The notes: generated by a model not told the origin, from the sequence alone. Counted from the stretch's first letter, positions 1 to 8,961 are shown. The stretch is DNA of 64,000 nucleotides from Paraburkholderia kururiensis (GCF_034424375.1 NZ_CP139965.1:1550001-1614000); one strand, 5' to 3'. Numbers and translations: made by a program.

Positions 1-1
1 C

Positions 2-1441
2 AAATACTCGGCCAATCCTGGCGAAACCTTCTACACGGGCGGCGGCGCGCAGAGCTTCAACAACTTCGAGTCCAGCGACAACAGCCGCATCCTCACGGTC
101 CACAAGGCGTTCCAGCATTCGGTGAACCTGGTGTTCGTGCGGCTCATGCGCGACATCGTCCACTACGAAATGATTCAGACCTCGGGGCCGCCGTCGCAAT
201 GGCTCGACGACCCCGCGGTGCGCCGCACGTATCTCGCGCGCTTCGCCGATCAGGAAAGCCGCGTGTACCTGAAGCGCTTCTATCAGAAGTACCACGGCAA
301 GTCCGCCGACGACGCGCTCGCCACGCTGCTGCACGACGTGCGCAAGTCGCCGCCGAAGGTGGCCACCGTGCTGCGCAGCGTGGCGCCCGACCAGCCGCAG
401 GCCTGGTTCGACGCGCAGATGCGCGCGGCCCTGAAAGGCACGCCCGGCCAGTGGCTCACCGACGACGACCTCGCGGCCCTCTACACGAAGTACAGCGTGG
501 ACCGCTTCAACCTGAACGACCGCGGCTACATTGCGCGCGTGCATCCGCTCGAACTGTGGACCGTGGACTACCTGCGCACGCACCCGGACGCAACGCTCGC
601 GCAGGCGCAGGACGCGAGCGCCCAGGTGCGCGCCTACACCTACTCGTGGCTTTTCAAGACGCGCTATCACGGCACGCAGGACCGCCGCATCCGCCGCATG
701 GTGGAAGAGCGCGCCTACGAGGCGATCGGCAAGTCGTGGCAGGCGCTCGGCTATCCGTTCGCGTCGATCACGCCTTCGTACGGCACGGCGATCGGCGCAT
801 CGGGCGACCGGCCCGCCGCGCTCGCGCAGCTCATCGGCCTCATTGCCAACGGCGGCAACAAGCTGCCGACGCACAGCATCGAGTCGCTCGAATTCGCGCA
901 GGGCACGCCCTACGAAACGCGCTTCGCGAGAACGGCGACGCCGCCGCAACCGTTGATTTCGCCGGAAATTTCGGCGGTCGTGCATGGCCTGCTGGGCGAC
1001 GTGGTGCAGGGCGGCACGGCGCGCCGGCTGGCCGAAGGCATGACGTTCCCCGACGGCCGCACGCTGCCGGTGTACGGCAAGACCGGCACGGGCGACCAGC
1101 GCTTCAACGTCTACGCACGCGGCGCACGACTCATCGAGTCGCGCAAGGTGAACCGTTCGGCGACGTTCGTGTTCGCAATCGGCGACCGCTTCTACGGCAC
1201 GCTCACGGCGTGGGTGCACGAGCCGTATGCAAGCCGCTATTCGTTCACGAGTGCGCTCGCGGTGCAGTTGCTGAAGTCGCTGGCGCCGGCGTTGCAGCCG
1301 CTCGTGGATGCGCCCGCGAAGGCGGCGGGCAGCACACAGGTGGCGAATGCCGGTGCGCAGAGCACGCCGCTGCCGGGCGTGCCCGACGATGCCGCAACGC
1401 TGCAACGTGTGGCGGCAGCGGCGAACGCGGCACAGCGGTAG
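2..1441 (+). CDS. Penicillin-binding protein, transpeptidase part (5' end outside window)
   Basis: The frame is open from the window edge, so the N-terminus (glycosyltransferase-51 part and the SxxK nucleophile) must lie upstream. What is visible is the C-terminal half of a class A type transpeptidase that cross-links peptidoglycan in the periplasm: an FNNFE...RILTVHKAFQHSVN stretch containing the SxN motif near base 117, and a YGKTGTGD segment near base 1075 giving the KTG motif of penicillin-binding proteins. The last 60 residues are Ala/Pro-rich and look disordered. An internal GTG at 122 is not a real start, because homologous sequence continues upstream of it. The family is clear; the exact class is less sure because the long insert between SxN and KTG is atypical. 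Confidence 0.75.
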   Translation, partial: KYSANPGETFYTGGGAQSFNNFESSDNSRILTVHKAFQHSVNLVFVRLMRDIVHYEMIQTSGPPSQWLDDPAVRRTYLARFADQESRVYLKRFYQKYHGKSADDALATLLHDVRKSPPKVATVLRSVAPDQPQAWFDAQMRAALKGTPGQWLTDDDLAALYTKYSVDRFNLNDRGYIARVHPLELWTVDYLRTHPDATLAQAQDASAQVRAYTYSWLFKTRYHGTQDRRIRRMVEERAYEAIGKSWQALGYPFASITPSYGTAIGASGDRPAALAQLIGLIANGGNKLPTHSIESLEFAQGTPYETRFARTATPPQPLISPEISAVVHGLLGDVVQGGTARRLAEGMTFPDGRTLPVYGKTGTGDQRFNVYARGARLIESRKVNRSATFVFAIGDRFYGTLTAWVHEPYASRYSFTSALAVQLLKSLAPALQPLVDAPAKAAGSTQVANAGAQSTPLPGVPDDAATLQRVAAAANAAQR

Positions 1442-1482
1442 CGGCGTCTGCGGCCTGTATTGCGCGCGTCAAGGCGCGGCTC

Positions 1483-1527
1483 GAAGAAGCGAAAGAGGCG
1501 AAAGACGCTAAAGACGCAAAAGAGGCG
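1483..1527 (+). repeat. Five imperfect 9-bp repeats behind the penicillin-binding protein gene
   Basis: Five consecutive 9-nt units: GAAGAAGCG, AAAGAGGCG, AAAGACGCT, AAAGACGCA, AAAGAGGCG. They begin about 40 bp after the stop codon, in the gap before the convergent ROK gene. The unit is a multiple of three, but the array is outside the stop and in a different frame from the upstream gene. No function is evident. Confidence 0.5.
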
Positions 1528-1575
1528 AATGCAAACACGCGCGCCACAAGCCCGGCGTGCCGCGCACTGCCGCCG

Positions 1576-2826
1576 TCAATAGCCTGCCTGTGTAGCAGGC
1601 TTGAGAAACAGCTCGTGCGTCGGCGCGAAATGCGCGTAGAGCGGCAGGATCGCGCCGCCCATGGCGCGCGCGTCGGCGCCGATGGTGCCTTCCAGCAGTT
1701 GCGGGCGCACCATGCCTTCCCATTCGAAACGGTCCAGCACGCGTTCCGTGCGCCGGATGATTTCGCGCAGCAGTTGCCGGTCCAGTTCGCCGTCGATCAC
1801 CACGGCTTCCAGGTCGAGCAGCGCCGCCGCGTTCGTGAGCGTCGCGGCGATGGCGGGGCACGTGGTGTCGAGCCATTGTTCCGTCAGGCGCCACAGGTCG
1901 GCGGACAACGCGCGATGATCGTGGGCAGCCGTGGCCGGTGCGCCCGCCGCGGCGAACAGGCGTTCCAGCACGAAGCCCGACGCGGCGTGCAGTAGTTGCC
2001 GCGCGGGGTCGGCCGCGCCGTGTGACTCCGGCGTGTTGCCGGCCAGCGGAATCGACCCCACCGCGCCCGCGTTGCCGTGCGGGCCGCCGTGCAGGCGTCC
2101 GTCGATCACGAGCCCGCCGCCGATGAACGTGCCCACGAACAGATACAGAAAGTGATTGATGCCGCGCCCCTGGCCCATCACGAGTTCCGCGGCGCAGGCG
2201 GCCGTGGTGTCTTTCGCGAACTCCACGGGCAGGCCCGTCATCGTTTCGATGCGCGTGCGAATGTCGATGTCGTTCCACGCCGCGAGCGCTTCCGGCGGCG
2301 CGCCGAGGAAGTCGCGCCAGCCGCCCAGCCAGAGCGGGGCCGCCACGCCTACGCCCACGATCTTTTTCGCGTGCGCGCCAAGCTGCGCGTTCACGCGCGC
2401 GAGCTTGGCTTCGAGCGCGGGAAAGAGCAGGTGCGGGTCGGGGTATTCGTATTCCAGCACGTCGCGTGTGCGCACGTTGCCCATGAAGTCCATCGCGAGC
2501 ACGTCGAGGCTGCGGCGTCCCACCTTGATGCCGATGGTGAACGCGCCGTCGGGCGCCAGCGCGATGGGCACCGACGGCTGACCGATGCGGCCGCGCACAC
2601 GCGGTTGCCTTGCGAGCAAACCGTCGTCGATCAGCCGGTCCACGATCATCGAGACCGTCTGCATGGAAAGCCGCGTGAGCCGGCCCACGTCTGCCTTCGC
2701 GAGCGGTCCGCGCAGGCGGATGGCCTGCAGCACGATGCGCTCGTTGAACTGCCGCATGCCCACCTGATTCGAGCCGACAGGTTGCCTGACGGGTTGCTTG
2801 AGCGGAGGACGGTGGCCGTTTTCCAT
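1576..2826 (-). CDS. ROK-family transcriptional repressor (sugar-responsive)
   Basis: A 416-residue protein with an N-terminal winged helix (about residues 25-85, including LAKADVGRLTRLSMQTVSMI) followed by a ROK sugar-kinase-like domain with a glycine-rich FVGTFIGGGLVIDG segment and a GNAGAVG motif, as in NagC/Mlc/XylR-type regulators that bind a sugar or sugar phosphate. The frame is open 117 bp further upstream, but that would run into the end of the ABC ATPase gene. The ATG at 2826 gives the usual family length and a sensible N-terminus. It is the last gene of the binding protein-permease-ATPase operon, so it most likely represses that operon through the palindrome at 5938-5958. The operator assignment is inference. 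Confidence 0.85.
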   Translation of the reverse strand: MENGHRPPLKQPVRQPVGSNQVGMRQFNERIVLQAIRLRGPLAKADVGRLTRLSMQTVSMIVDRLIDDGLLARQPRVRGRIGQPSVPIALAPDGAFTIGIKVGRRSLDVLAMDFMGNVRTRDVLEYEYPDPHLLFPALEAKLARVNAQLGAHAKKIVGVGVAAPLWLGGWRDFLGAPPEALAAWNDIDIRTRIETMTGLPVEFAKDTTAACAAELVMGQGRGINHFLYLFVGTFIGGGLVIDGRLHGGPHGNAGAVGSIPLAGNTPESHGAADPARQLLHAASGFVLERLFAAAGAPATAAHDHRALSADLWRLTEQWLDTTCPAIAATLTNAAALLDLEAVVIDGELDRQLLREIIRRTERVLDRFEWEGMVRPQLLEGTIGADARAMGGAILPLYAHFAPTHELFLKPATQAGY

Positions 2827-2935
2827 CGCGAGAGGCGCGGGATGACGCGCGCGAAAATGAGAACAAAGCGAGAACAAAGCGAGCGCGAAGTACGAACGAA
2901 GCGCGAACGAAGCAGTCGGCTTCGGGAAGACGCGT

Positions 2936-3733
2936 TCAGGCAATCGCCTTCACGTCGGCTTCCTTCGCGCCCGTCATGATGGCCACCGCTTCGGACATGT
3001 GAATGTCCTTCGTTTTCACGAGTGCCGCGCGCCGACCGAGCCGCTGAATGTGGATGCGGTCGGCCACCTCGAACACGTGCGGCATGTTGTGGCTGATGAG
3101 GATCACCGGCAGGCCGCGATCGCGCACGCGCCGGATCAGTTCGAGCACCATGTTGCCTTCCTTCACGCCGAGCGCCGCCGTAGGCTCGTCGAGAATCACG
3201 ACGTGGCGCGCAAACGCCGCGCTGCGCGCCACGGCCACGCCCTGGCGCTGGCCGCCCGAAAGCGTTTCCACGGCCTGCTTCATCGAGCGGATGCCGATCT
3301 GCAGGCCCTTCATGTGCGCTGTGGCTTCTTCGAGCATGCGCCGCTTGTCGATCATCTTGAGCAGCTTGCCGCGCCAGCCGGGCTTCACGAGTTCGCGCGC
3401 GAGAAACAGGTTCTCGGCGATGGTCATGGCCGGCGCCACCGCCAGGTCCTGATAGACGGTTTCGATGCCGTGGTCGCGCGCGTCGAGCGGACTGCGGAAT
3501 TTCACGGGGCTGCCGTCCAGCAGGATCTCGCCTTCGTCGGGCACCGTGGCGCCCGAAAGCGCCTTGATGAGCGACGACTTGCCCGCGCCGTTGTCGCCGA
3601 TCACGGCGAGAATCTCGCCGGGCATCACTTCGAAATCGCAGCCGTCGAGCGCCGTGACCTGGCCGTAGCGCTTCACGAGGCCACGTGCCGCGAGAACGGG
3701 CGTGGCGGTCGAAGAGGAGGGGAGTGTCGACAT
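2936..3733 (-). CDS. frcA: Sugar ABC transporter ATP-binding protein (FrcA type)
   Basis: 265 residues with one ABC domain: Walker A GDNGAGKSS (about 46-54), signature SGGQRQ (about 157), Walker B VVILDEPT (about 177-184). Most sugar importers of this permease class use a double-length ATPase of about 500 residues; a single 260-residue domain is typical of the FrcBCA fructose system. It would energise import through the permease encoded just upstream (67 bp away). The C-terminus (MTGAKEADVKAIA) is short and unremarkable. Substrate is inferred from the strong FrcB resemblance of the operon's binding protein; mannose and ribose are known alternative substrates in that group. Confidence 0.82.
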   Translation of the reverse strand: MSTLPSSSTATPVLAARGLVKRYGQVTALDGCDFEVMPGEILAVIGDNGAGKSSLIKALSGATVPDEGEILLDGSPVKFRSPLDARDHGIETVYQDLAVAPAMTIAENLFLARELVKPGWRGKLLKMIDKRRMLEEATAHMKGLQIGIRSMKQAVETLSGGQRQGVAVARSAAFARHVVILDEPTAALGVKEGNMVLELIRRVRDRGLPVILISHNMPHVFEVADRIHIQRLGRRAALVKTKDIHMSEAVAIMTGAKEADVKAIA

Positions 3734-3800
3734 CGCTTGCTCCTTGCTTGCGAAACTCAGGCTGAGACTGGGGCTGTGGCTGTACTTGTACCGTCGGACG

Positions 3801-4793
3801 TCATGCGCGGCGATGCGAGAGCTTGTCCGCGGCCACGGCGAGAATCACGAGAATGCCCGTAATCAGCACCTGGTACACCGACGACACGCCGATCAGCGTG
3901 AGCCCGTTGCGGAACACGCCCACGATCAGCGCGCCAAGCAGCGTGCCGACGATCGTGCCGCGTCCGCCGAAGAGACTCGTGCCGCCCAGCACCACGGCCG
4001 TGATGCTGTCGAGGTTTTCCGTCTGCCCTGCCTGCGGGTCGCCCACGCCGGTACGCGCCACCGAAAGCAGCGCCGCGACGCCGTAAATGGCGCCCGCGAG
4101 CCCGTAGACCGTGAGCAGGATGCGTTGCGACGAAAGCCCCATGAGCCGCGCCGCTTCGGCGTTGTTGCCGAGCGCGTACAGGTGCCGGCCCGGCACGGTG
4201 TCGCGCAACACGAACCACGTGAAGAGGTACATGAGCAGCGTGAGCACCGTGCCGTACGTCACCTGCGCGTGCCCGACGCCGAACGTATTACCGAAGAACA
4301 TGATCGCGTTCGGCAGGTTCGACACGCTCTCCGCGTTCGAATAGATCTGCGTGAGCGCGAATGCGATGTTCAGCGTGCCGAGCGTCACGATGAACGGCGG
4401 CAGCTTGATGCGCGTGATCAGCACACCGTTCAGGAGCCCGAACAGTGTCGTGGCCGCGATGCCGCAGGCGATGGCGAGCAGCGGCGGCAGCCCGAGTATC
4501 ACGGCGAAGCGCGTCATCACGATGGAGCCGAACGCCATCACCATGCCGCAGGAAAGATCGATGCCGCCCGTCAGCACGATGAGCGTCTGACCGATCGCGA
4601 TCACGGCAACCACCATCGTCTGCTGGAGAATCAGCGAAAGATTCTCGAACGAGAGGAAACGATTGCTCTGCGAGATGAAGAACGCACACGCGAGCACGAG
4701 GGCGAGGAACGGCCCGACATCGGCGATGGACGGCAGCCGGTCGGCGAAGTGATGCTGGCGCGGGCTGGGCGCCGGGGCGGTTGGAGTCGGCAT
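3801..4793 (-). CDS. frcC: Sugar ABC transporter permease (FrcC/RbsC family)
   Basis: A 330-residue integral inner-membrane protein with 8-10 hydrophobic segments and the RbsC/BPD_transp_2 hallmark GGIDLSCGMVMA near residue 77, plus the cytoplasmic coupling segment GNNAEAARLMGLSSQRI (about 208-224) that docks to the ATPase. It is a homodimer-forming permease subunit. The N-terminus (MPTPTAPAPSPRQHHFAD) is a short cytoplasmic tail. It lies between the binding-protein gene (62 bp upstream) and the ATPase gene in the same direction. Confidence 0.85.
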   Translation of the reverse strand: MPTPTAPAPSPRQHHFADRLPSIADVGPFLALVLACAFFISQSNRFLSFENLSLILQQTMVVAVIAIGQTLIVLTGGIDLSCGMVMAFGSIVMTRFAVILGLPPLLAIACGIAATTLFGLLNGVLITRIKLPPFIVTLGTLNIAFALTQIYSNAESVSNLPNAIMFFGNTFGVGHAQVTYGTVLTLLMYLFTWFVLRDTVPGRHLYALGNNAEAARLMGLSSQRILLTVYGLAGAIYGVAALLSVARTGVGDPQAGQTENLDSITAVVLGGTSLFGGRGTIVGTLLGALIVGVFRNGLTLIGVSSVYQVLITGILVILAVAADKLSHRRA

Positions 4794-4855
4794 GATGCAC
4801 TCCTCTCAGGCAATGACGATGGCGGCGGGACGAACGGACAACGGCATGGCGGCGC

Positions 4856-5869
4856 TTACTTGTTGCCCCAGCAGTTCTCCAGCCCGAACTTCGAGTCCTT
4901 GCTGTCGACGCCGGACATGGGCTTGTCGGTGATGAGCGTGACGCCCGTGTCGTGGTAGCCGCTCGGCTTCTTGCCCGTCTTCGCGTATTCCACGCCCGCG
5001 TTCACGCCGAGTTCGGCCATCTTGAGCGGGTACTGCTGCGAAGTCGCCGCGATGGCACCGGCCTGCACGTTGCGCACGCCGTCACAGCCGCCGTCGACGG
5101 AGACGATCATCACGCTTTTTTCCTTGCCGGCTGCTTTCAAGGCGCGCCATGCGCCCGCCGCGGCCGGCTCGTTGATCGTGTAGACGAGGTTGATGTCCGG
5201 CGACTTCTGCAGGCAATTCTCCATTGCCGTCTGTCCCTTGGCCTGGTCGCCGCGCGTGTCCTGGCTGCACACGATAGAGGCGTCGCCTTCCTTGACGCCG
5301 AAGCCCTTCAGGAAGCCGTTGTGACGCAGCACGCCCACCGAGATGCCGGGCGCGAGATCGAGCGTCGCGATCTTCGCTGGCTTGCCGGCCATCGCCGCCT
5401 TCGCGTATTCGCCGATCAGCACGCCGGCCTTGAAGTTGTCCGTGGCGAAGAGGGCGTCGGTGGCGTCCTGCGGCTCGGTCGGCGTATCGAGCGCGATCAC
5501 GATCGCGCCGGCCGCGCGTGCTTTCTTGATGCTCGGCACGATGGCCTTGGTGTCGCTCGGCGTAATGAGGATTGCCTTCGCGCCGGCCGTGAGCATGTTC
5601 TCGATCGCGGTGACCTGGTTCGCGTTGTCGCCGTCGAACTTGCCGGCCGCCGTGAGCAGCTTCACGCCGTTCTTTTGCGCCGCGGCCTCGGCGCCCTGGC
5701 GCATCTTCACGAAGAACGGATTGGTGTCCGTTTTCGTGATGAGGCCCACCACGACCTGGTCGGCGGCCTGCGCGGACGCGGCACACCAGACAGCGGAAAC
5801 GGCGACGCTCAAGGCGGCAATGTGCCGGACACCGAGACGCCGCGCGACGGCATGCAGATGAAGATTCAT
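4856..5869 (-). CDS. frcB: Periplasmic sugar-binding protein (FrcB type)
   Basis: 337 residues. A Sec signal peptide with cleavage after ASAQA (about residue 35) precedes a periplasmic-binding-protein fold of the ribose/fructose class. Segments such as GLITKTDTNPFFVKM, AAGKFDGDNANQVTAIEN and DLAPGISVGVLRHNGFLKG closely match what I know of rhizobial FrcB (fructose, also mannose/ribose). It is the first gene of the operon, with its start 69 bp downstream of a 21-bp palindrome. Upstream on its strand are GGAGCG before the ATG and a recognisable promoter at 5958-5986. Family assignment is solid; exact sugar is inferred. Confidence 0.85.
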   Translation of the reverse strand: MNLHLHAVARRLGVRHIAALSVAVSAVWCAASAQAADQVVVGLITKTDTNPFFVKMRQGAEAAAQKNGVKLLTAAGKFDGDNANQVTAIENMLTAGAKAILITPSDTKAIVPSIKKARAAGAIVIALDTPTEPQDATDALFATDNFKAGVLIGEYAKAAMAGKPAKIATLDLAPGISVGVLRHNGFLKGFGVKEGDASIVCSQDTRGDQAKGQTAMENCLQKSPDINLVYTINEPAAAGAWRALKAAGKEKSVMIVSVDGGCDGVRNVQAGAIAATSQQYPLKMAELGVNAGVEYAKTGKKPSGYHDTGVTLITDKPMSGVDSKDSKFGLENCWGNK

Positions 5870-5937
5870 GGAACGCTCCTCCGGTTTCTTGATGGACGAC
5901 TGTGGGCGGCCGGCTGCGTGGCTCGGCTCTGTGGGAG

Positions 5938-5986
5938 TAAATCAATCGGCTTGATTTAGTACAGCAGTCGCGTGCGGCGTCGTCAA
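5938..5986 (-). promoter_or_regulatory. frc promoter with abutting palindromic operator
   Basis: Reading the minus strand: -35 TTGACG (5986-5981), 17-bp spacer, -10 TGTACT (5963-5958), then a perfect inverted repeat TAAATCAA-N5-TTGATTTA spanning 5958-5938. The operator touches the -10 and would cover the transcription start, so a bound repressor would block initiation. AT-rich palindromes with a central spacer are typical of ROK repressors, and the operon encodes one. That pairing is inference. Confidence 0.6.
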
Positions 5987-6087
5987 GGAACGCTAAACGA
6001 TGCAAGGCGGCAGGGATGGGCGCGGCCGCGCACGAGAAGTCTTGCGGCGCAAGGCTTCGGCAATGTCGTGCGTTGCAGCAGGGCGCG

Positions 6088-6103
6088 TACCCCGATTGGG
6101 GTA
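6088..6103. promoter_or_regulatory. Palindrome TACCCC-GATT-GGGGTA
   Basis: A perfect 6-bp-arm inverted repeat with a 4-bp spacer in the 325-bp gap between the binding-protein start (5869) and the GntR stop (6195). It lies upstream of the frc promoter. On the minus strand its centre reads CCCCAATCGGGG, strikingly like the site at 20215-20232 in front of the efflux operon (see findings). Apart from this and the frc promoter I see nothing else in the gap. Confidence 0.4.
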
Positions 6104-6194
6104 AATCAGGAGGGCGGGTTGCCCGCTTTGGAACGGACGTTCGGGTGAATCGGCGCGCCGCGCTTAAGCGCTTGCCGGGTTTCCTCGGCTTCGG

Positions 6195-6935
6195 TCAGCT
6201 TTTATCGGCGGGCGCCGACGCGTCGCGCGACTGCGTCTGAATGGGCCCCAACACGTCGCGCAGATCGACGTTGCCGTGCGAGGGCCGGTCCAGCATCTTC
6301 ACCTCGACGCTACGCAGATGGCGCGACATGAGGTCGGCGGCTTCGGCCGCGTGTCCCGCTTCGAGGGCGGCGACGATGGCGGCGTGGTCGTCGAACGAGC
6401 ATGGGCTGCGGCCCAGCGATTCGTAGAGTGCCGAGATGAGCGTAGAGCGCGCGACGAGGCCGTTGAGGCAGTCGCACAGCACTTCGTTGCCCGTGAGCGT
6501 GGCAAGCTCGGTATGGAACTGGCCCGAGAGGCGAATCCATTGCGCGAAGTCGCGGCTCTCGAAGGCCTTGCGCTCCTGGCCGATCAGGCTCTTGATCGTC
6601 TTCAAATGGCGCGGCGTGCCGCGTTCGCCGGCTACGCGCTCGATCACGGCCTGCTCGATGATGCGCCGCATCTCGAACACTTCATGCACTTCCTTCAGCG
6701 ACGGACTCGCCACGTAAGCGCCGCGGTTCGGCTCCAGATCGACCAGCCGTTCGCTCGCCAGCTGCGCGAGCGCGAGACGAATGGGGCCGCGCTTCACGCC
6801 GAAGATGTCGCACAGTTGCGCTTCGGTGAGCTTGGTGCCGGGCGAGAGGCGGTGTTCGAGAATGGCCGTGCGGATGTGGGCGGCAATGGCATCGGGCTTC
6901 AGATTGCCGGTTCCGTTGGTATTCGTTTCTGTCAT
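6195..6935 (-). CDS. GntR-family transcriptional regulator with FCD domain
   Basis: 246 residues: a winged helix-turn-helix at about 10-75 (IAAHIRTAILEHRLSPGTKL ... DIFGVKRGPIRLALAQL), then an all-helical FCD ligand domain (EMRRIIEQAVIERVAG, HTELATLTGN, DDHAAIVAAL with likely metal-binding His). The ATG at 6935 is chosen because the open frame further upstream reads through the gene's own promoter elements. It is divergent from an NCS1 permease and shares a mirrored operator-like motif with it, so control of nucleobase or related uptake plus autoregulation is the likely role. The ligand is not predictable. Confidence 0.85.
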   Translation of the reverse strand: MTETNTNGTGNLKPDAIAAHIRTAILEHRLSPGTKLTEAQLCDIFGVKRGPIRLALAQLASERLVDLEPNRGAYVASPSLKEVHEVFEMRRIIEQAVIERVAGERGTPRHLKTIKSLIGQERKAFESRDFAQWIRLSGQFHTELATLTGNEVLCDCLNGLVARSTLISALYESLGRSPCSFDDHAAIVAALEAGHAAEAADLMSRHLRSVEVKMLDRPSHGNVDLRDVLGPIQTQSRDASAPADKS

Positions 6936-6961
6936 GGCGGGCAGGGTTCGGATCGCGCTCC

Positions 6962-6992
6962 ATCGTAGCGCGAATACAAAGACTGTCAACAA
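6962..6992 (-). promoter_or_regulatory. Promoter of the GntR gene with embedded TTGT-TG-ACAG site
   Basis: On the minus strand: TTGTTGACAGTCTTT (6992-6978) contains -35 TTGACA (6989-6984), then a 16-bp spacer and -10 TACGAT (6967-6962). TTGT/ACAa is an imperfect inverted repeat overlapping the -35. The opposite promoter of the permease has the same architecture. Confidence 0.6.
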
Positions 6993-7160
6993 TGTGGGAT
7001 GCGGCCGCAGCGCATTTTTGGATGCCGGATTGTTATCAATATCTGGTGCGGGTCATGCCGCGTCACGGTGCAAATGCACCGGAATAGCGCGGCATTCAGT
7101 GCTCATTTACCGGTTGGGCGTGCCTTGAGTTGTCGAAATGATTCGAGATGCCAAGGAAAT

Positions 7161-7191
7161 TTGTTGACAATCTTTTTGGCCACTTTACGAT
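7161..7191 (+). promoter_or_regulatory. Promoter of the NCS1 permease with embedded TTGT-TG-ACAA site
   Basis: TTGTTGACAATCTTT (7161-7175) contains -35 TTGACA (7164-7169), a 16-bp spacer and -10 TACGAT (7186-7191). The perfect TTGT-N2-ACAA inverted repeat overlaps the -35. It matches the GntR gene's own promoter at 14 of 15 bases in the motif, with identical hexamers and spacing. The remaining 289 bp to the permease ATG hold no gene that I can support and may be a long leader. Confidence 0.6.
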
Positions 7192-7480
7192 GACCCTCCA
7201 GCAACTCGGGTAATACGCGTGCGGCCGCAGCGTGTGCTCGCAGTCCGTGCTTGCAGTCGCATTTCCCGATGTGCAGTGAACGCAACCGCAGCGCCGCTCC
7301 ATCCATTTTTCCAATCGGCAGCACCGCAGTAACCCCGCGCTTTCTTCGCCGAAGGCGTGGCGCTGCATCGTCCGTTCGCAGCGTCGCGCATCGCGGCGGG
7401 AGAGTCCATTTCGATCCGGCGCGATCGAGGCCGACCATTCATGTAGGCCTCGCGCGTGCTCCCTTCGACTGGAGGCCGTC

Positions 7481-8953
7481 ATGGCTGACCTCATCAACTC
7501 CGCCGCCATCCCGGGGCGGCCTGCGGATGCGCAGGACGACATCGCGGCGCGCGCGGGCTACAGCGAGCGCCTCTGCAACGACGACCTCGCGCCGCTCGAG
7601 CACCAGCACTGGGGCGCCTACAACATCTTCGCGTTCTGGATGTCCGACGTGCACAGCGTGGGCGGCTACGTCTTCGCGGGCAGTCTCTTCGCGCTCGGGC
7701 TCGCGAGCTGGCAGGTCCTCGTTTCGCTGATCGTGGGCATTGCGATCGTGAACGTGTTCTGCAACCTCATCGCCAAGTCGAGCCAGAAGCACGGCGTGCC
7801 GTATCCCGTGATCTGCCGCGCCACCTTTGGCGTGCTGGGCGCGAACGTGCCCGCGGTGATTCGCGGGCTCATCGCGGTGGCGTGGTACGGCATCCAGACT
7901 TACCTTGCGTCGAGCGCGTTCGTGGTGGTCGTGCTGAAGTTCGCGCCTTCGCTCATGCCGTATGCGGACGTGCATCAGCACGGCTGGCTCGGGCTTTCGT
8001 CGCTGGGATGGACGGGCTTCATGCTGCTGTGGCTGCTGCAGGCGCTCGTGTTCTGGAACGGCATGGAGACCATCAAGAAGTTCATCGACTTCGCCGGTCC
8101 CGCCGTCTACGTCGTGATGTTCGTGCTCGCCCTCTACATGGTGGCGCGTGCGGGCATCTCGAACATCGGGCTCAACCTCGGCGAAGTGAAATACAGCGGC
8201 TGGGACGGTCTGCCCGTGATGATCACCGCGATCTCGCTGGTGGTGTCGTACTTCTCGGGGCCCATGCTCAACTTCGGCGACTTCTCGCGCTACTGCAAGA
8301 GCTTCGGCAGCGTGAAACGCGGCAACTTCTGGGGGCTGCCGGTCAACTTCCTGGCGTTCTCGGTCATTACGGTCATCACGACGTCGGCCACGCTACCGGT
8401 CTTCGGCCAACTTATTACGGACCCCGTAGAAACCGTGAGCCGCATCGACCAGCCGTTCGCGGTGGTGCTTGGCGCGCTGACCTTCATGGTGGCCACCATC
8501 GGCATCAACATCGTCGCGAACTTCGTTTCGCCCGCGTTCGACTTTTCCAATGTTGCGCCCAGTCGCATCAGCTGGCGCGCGGGCGGCATGCTGGCGGCCG
8601 TGGCCTCGGTGTTCATCACGCCGTGGAACCTGTTCAACAATCCCGAAGTGATCCACTACACGCTCGACGTGCTGGGCGGATTCATCGGACCGCTGTATGG
8701 CCTGCTGCTGGTCGACTATTTCCTCGTGAAACGCCAGCATGTGGTGACGGACGAGCTGTACTCGATGTCCGAGGAAGGCGCCTATTGGTACAGCAACGGC
8801 GTGAACTGGCGTGCGGTCGGGGCGTTGCTGCCCGCTGCCGCGATCGCGGTGGCCTGCGCGTTCGTGCCGTCGCTCAAGGCGTTCGCGAACTTCTCGTGGT
8901 TCATCGGCGTGGCGCTGGGCGGGGTGTTCTACTGGGTGCTGGCGCGCCGTTGA
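7481..8953 (+). CDS. NCS1-family nucleobase:cation symporter
   Basis: 490 residues with about 12 transmembrane segments. The N-terminus has the NCS1 signature NDDLAPLEHQHWGAYNIFAFWMSD, followed by GVPYPVICRATFGVLGANVPA and an unwound-helix type segment VAWYGIQTYLAS, as in Mhp1/PucI/CodB-type carriers that import hydantoins, allantoin, cytosine or uracil with Na+ or H+. GGAGG at 7471-7475 supports the ATG at 7481. No catabolic enzyme is adjacent, so the substrate cannot be named. Control by the divergent GntR regulator is likely from the mirrored promoters. Confidence 0.85.
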   Translation: MADLINSAAIPGRPADAQDDIAARAGYSERLCNDDLAPLEHQHWGAYNIFAFWMSDVHSVGGYVFAGSLFALGLASWQVLVSLIVGIAIVNVFCNLIAKSSQKHGVPYPVICRATFGVLGANVPAVIRGLIAVAWYGIQTYLASSAFVVVVLKFAPSLMPYADVHQHGWLGLSSLGWTGFMLLWLLQALVFWNGMETIKKFIDFAGPAVYVVMFVLALYMVARAGISNIGLNLGEVKYSGWDGLPVMITAISLVVSYFSGPMLNFGDFSRYCKSFGSVKRGNFWGLPVNFLAFSVITVITTSATLPVFGQLITDPVETVSRIDQPFAVVLGALTFMVATIGINIVANFVSPAFDFSNVAPSRISWRAGGMLAAVASVFITPWNLFNNPEVIHYTLDVLGGFIGPLYGLLLVDYFLVKRQHVVTDELYSMSEEGAYWYSNGVNWRAVGALLPAAAIAVACAFVPSLKAFANFSWFIGVALGGVFYWVLARR

Positions 8954-8961
8954 GGTGTGAT

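Noticed and set aside
1483..1527. 9-bp repeats as an extension of the penicillin-binding protein
   Set aside because: They lie after the stop codon and in another frame, so they are not part of that protein.
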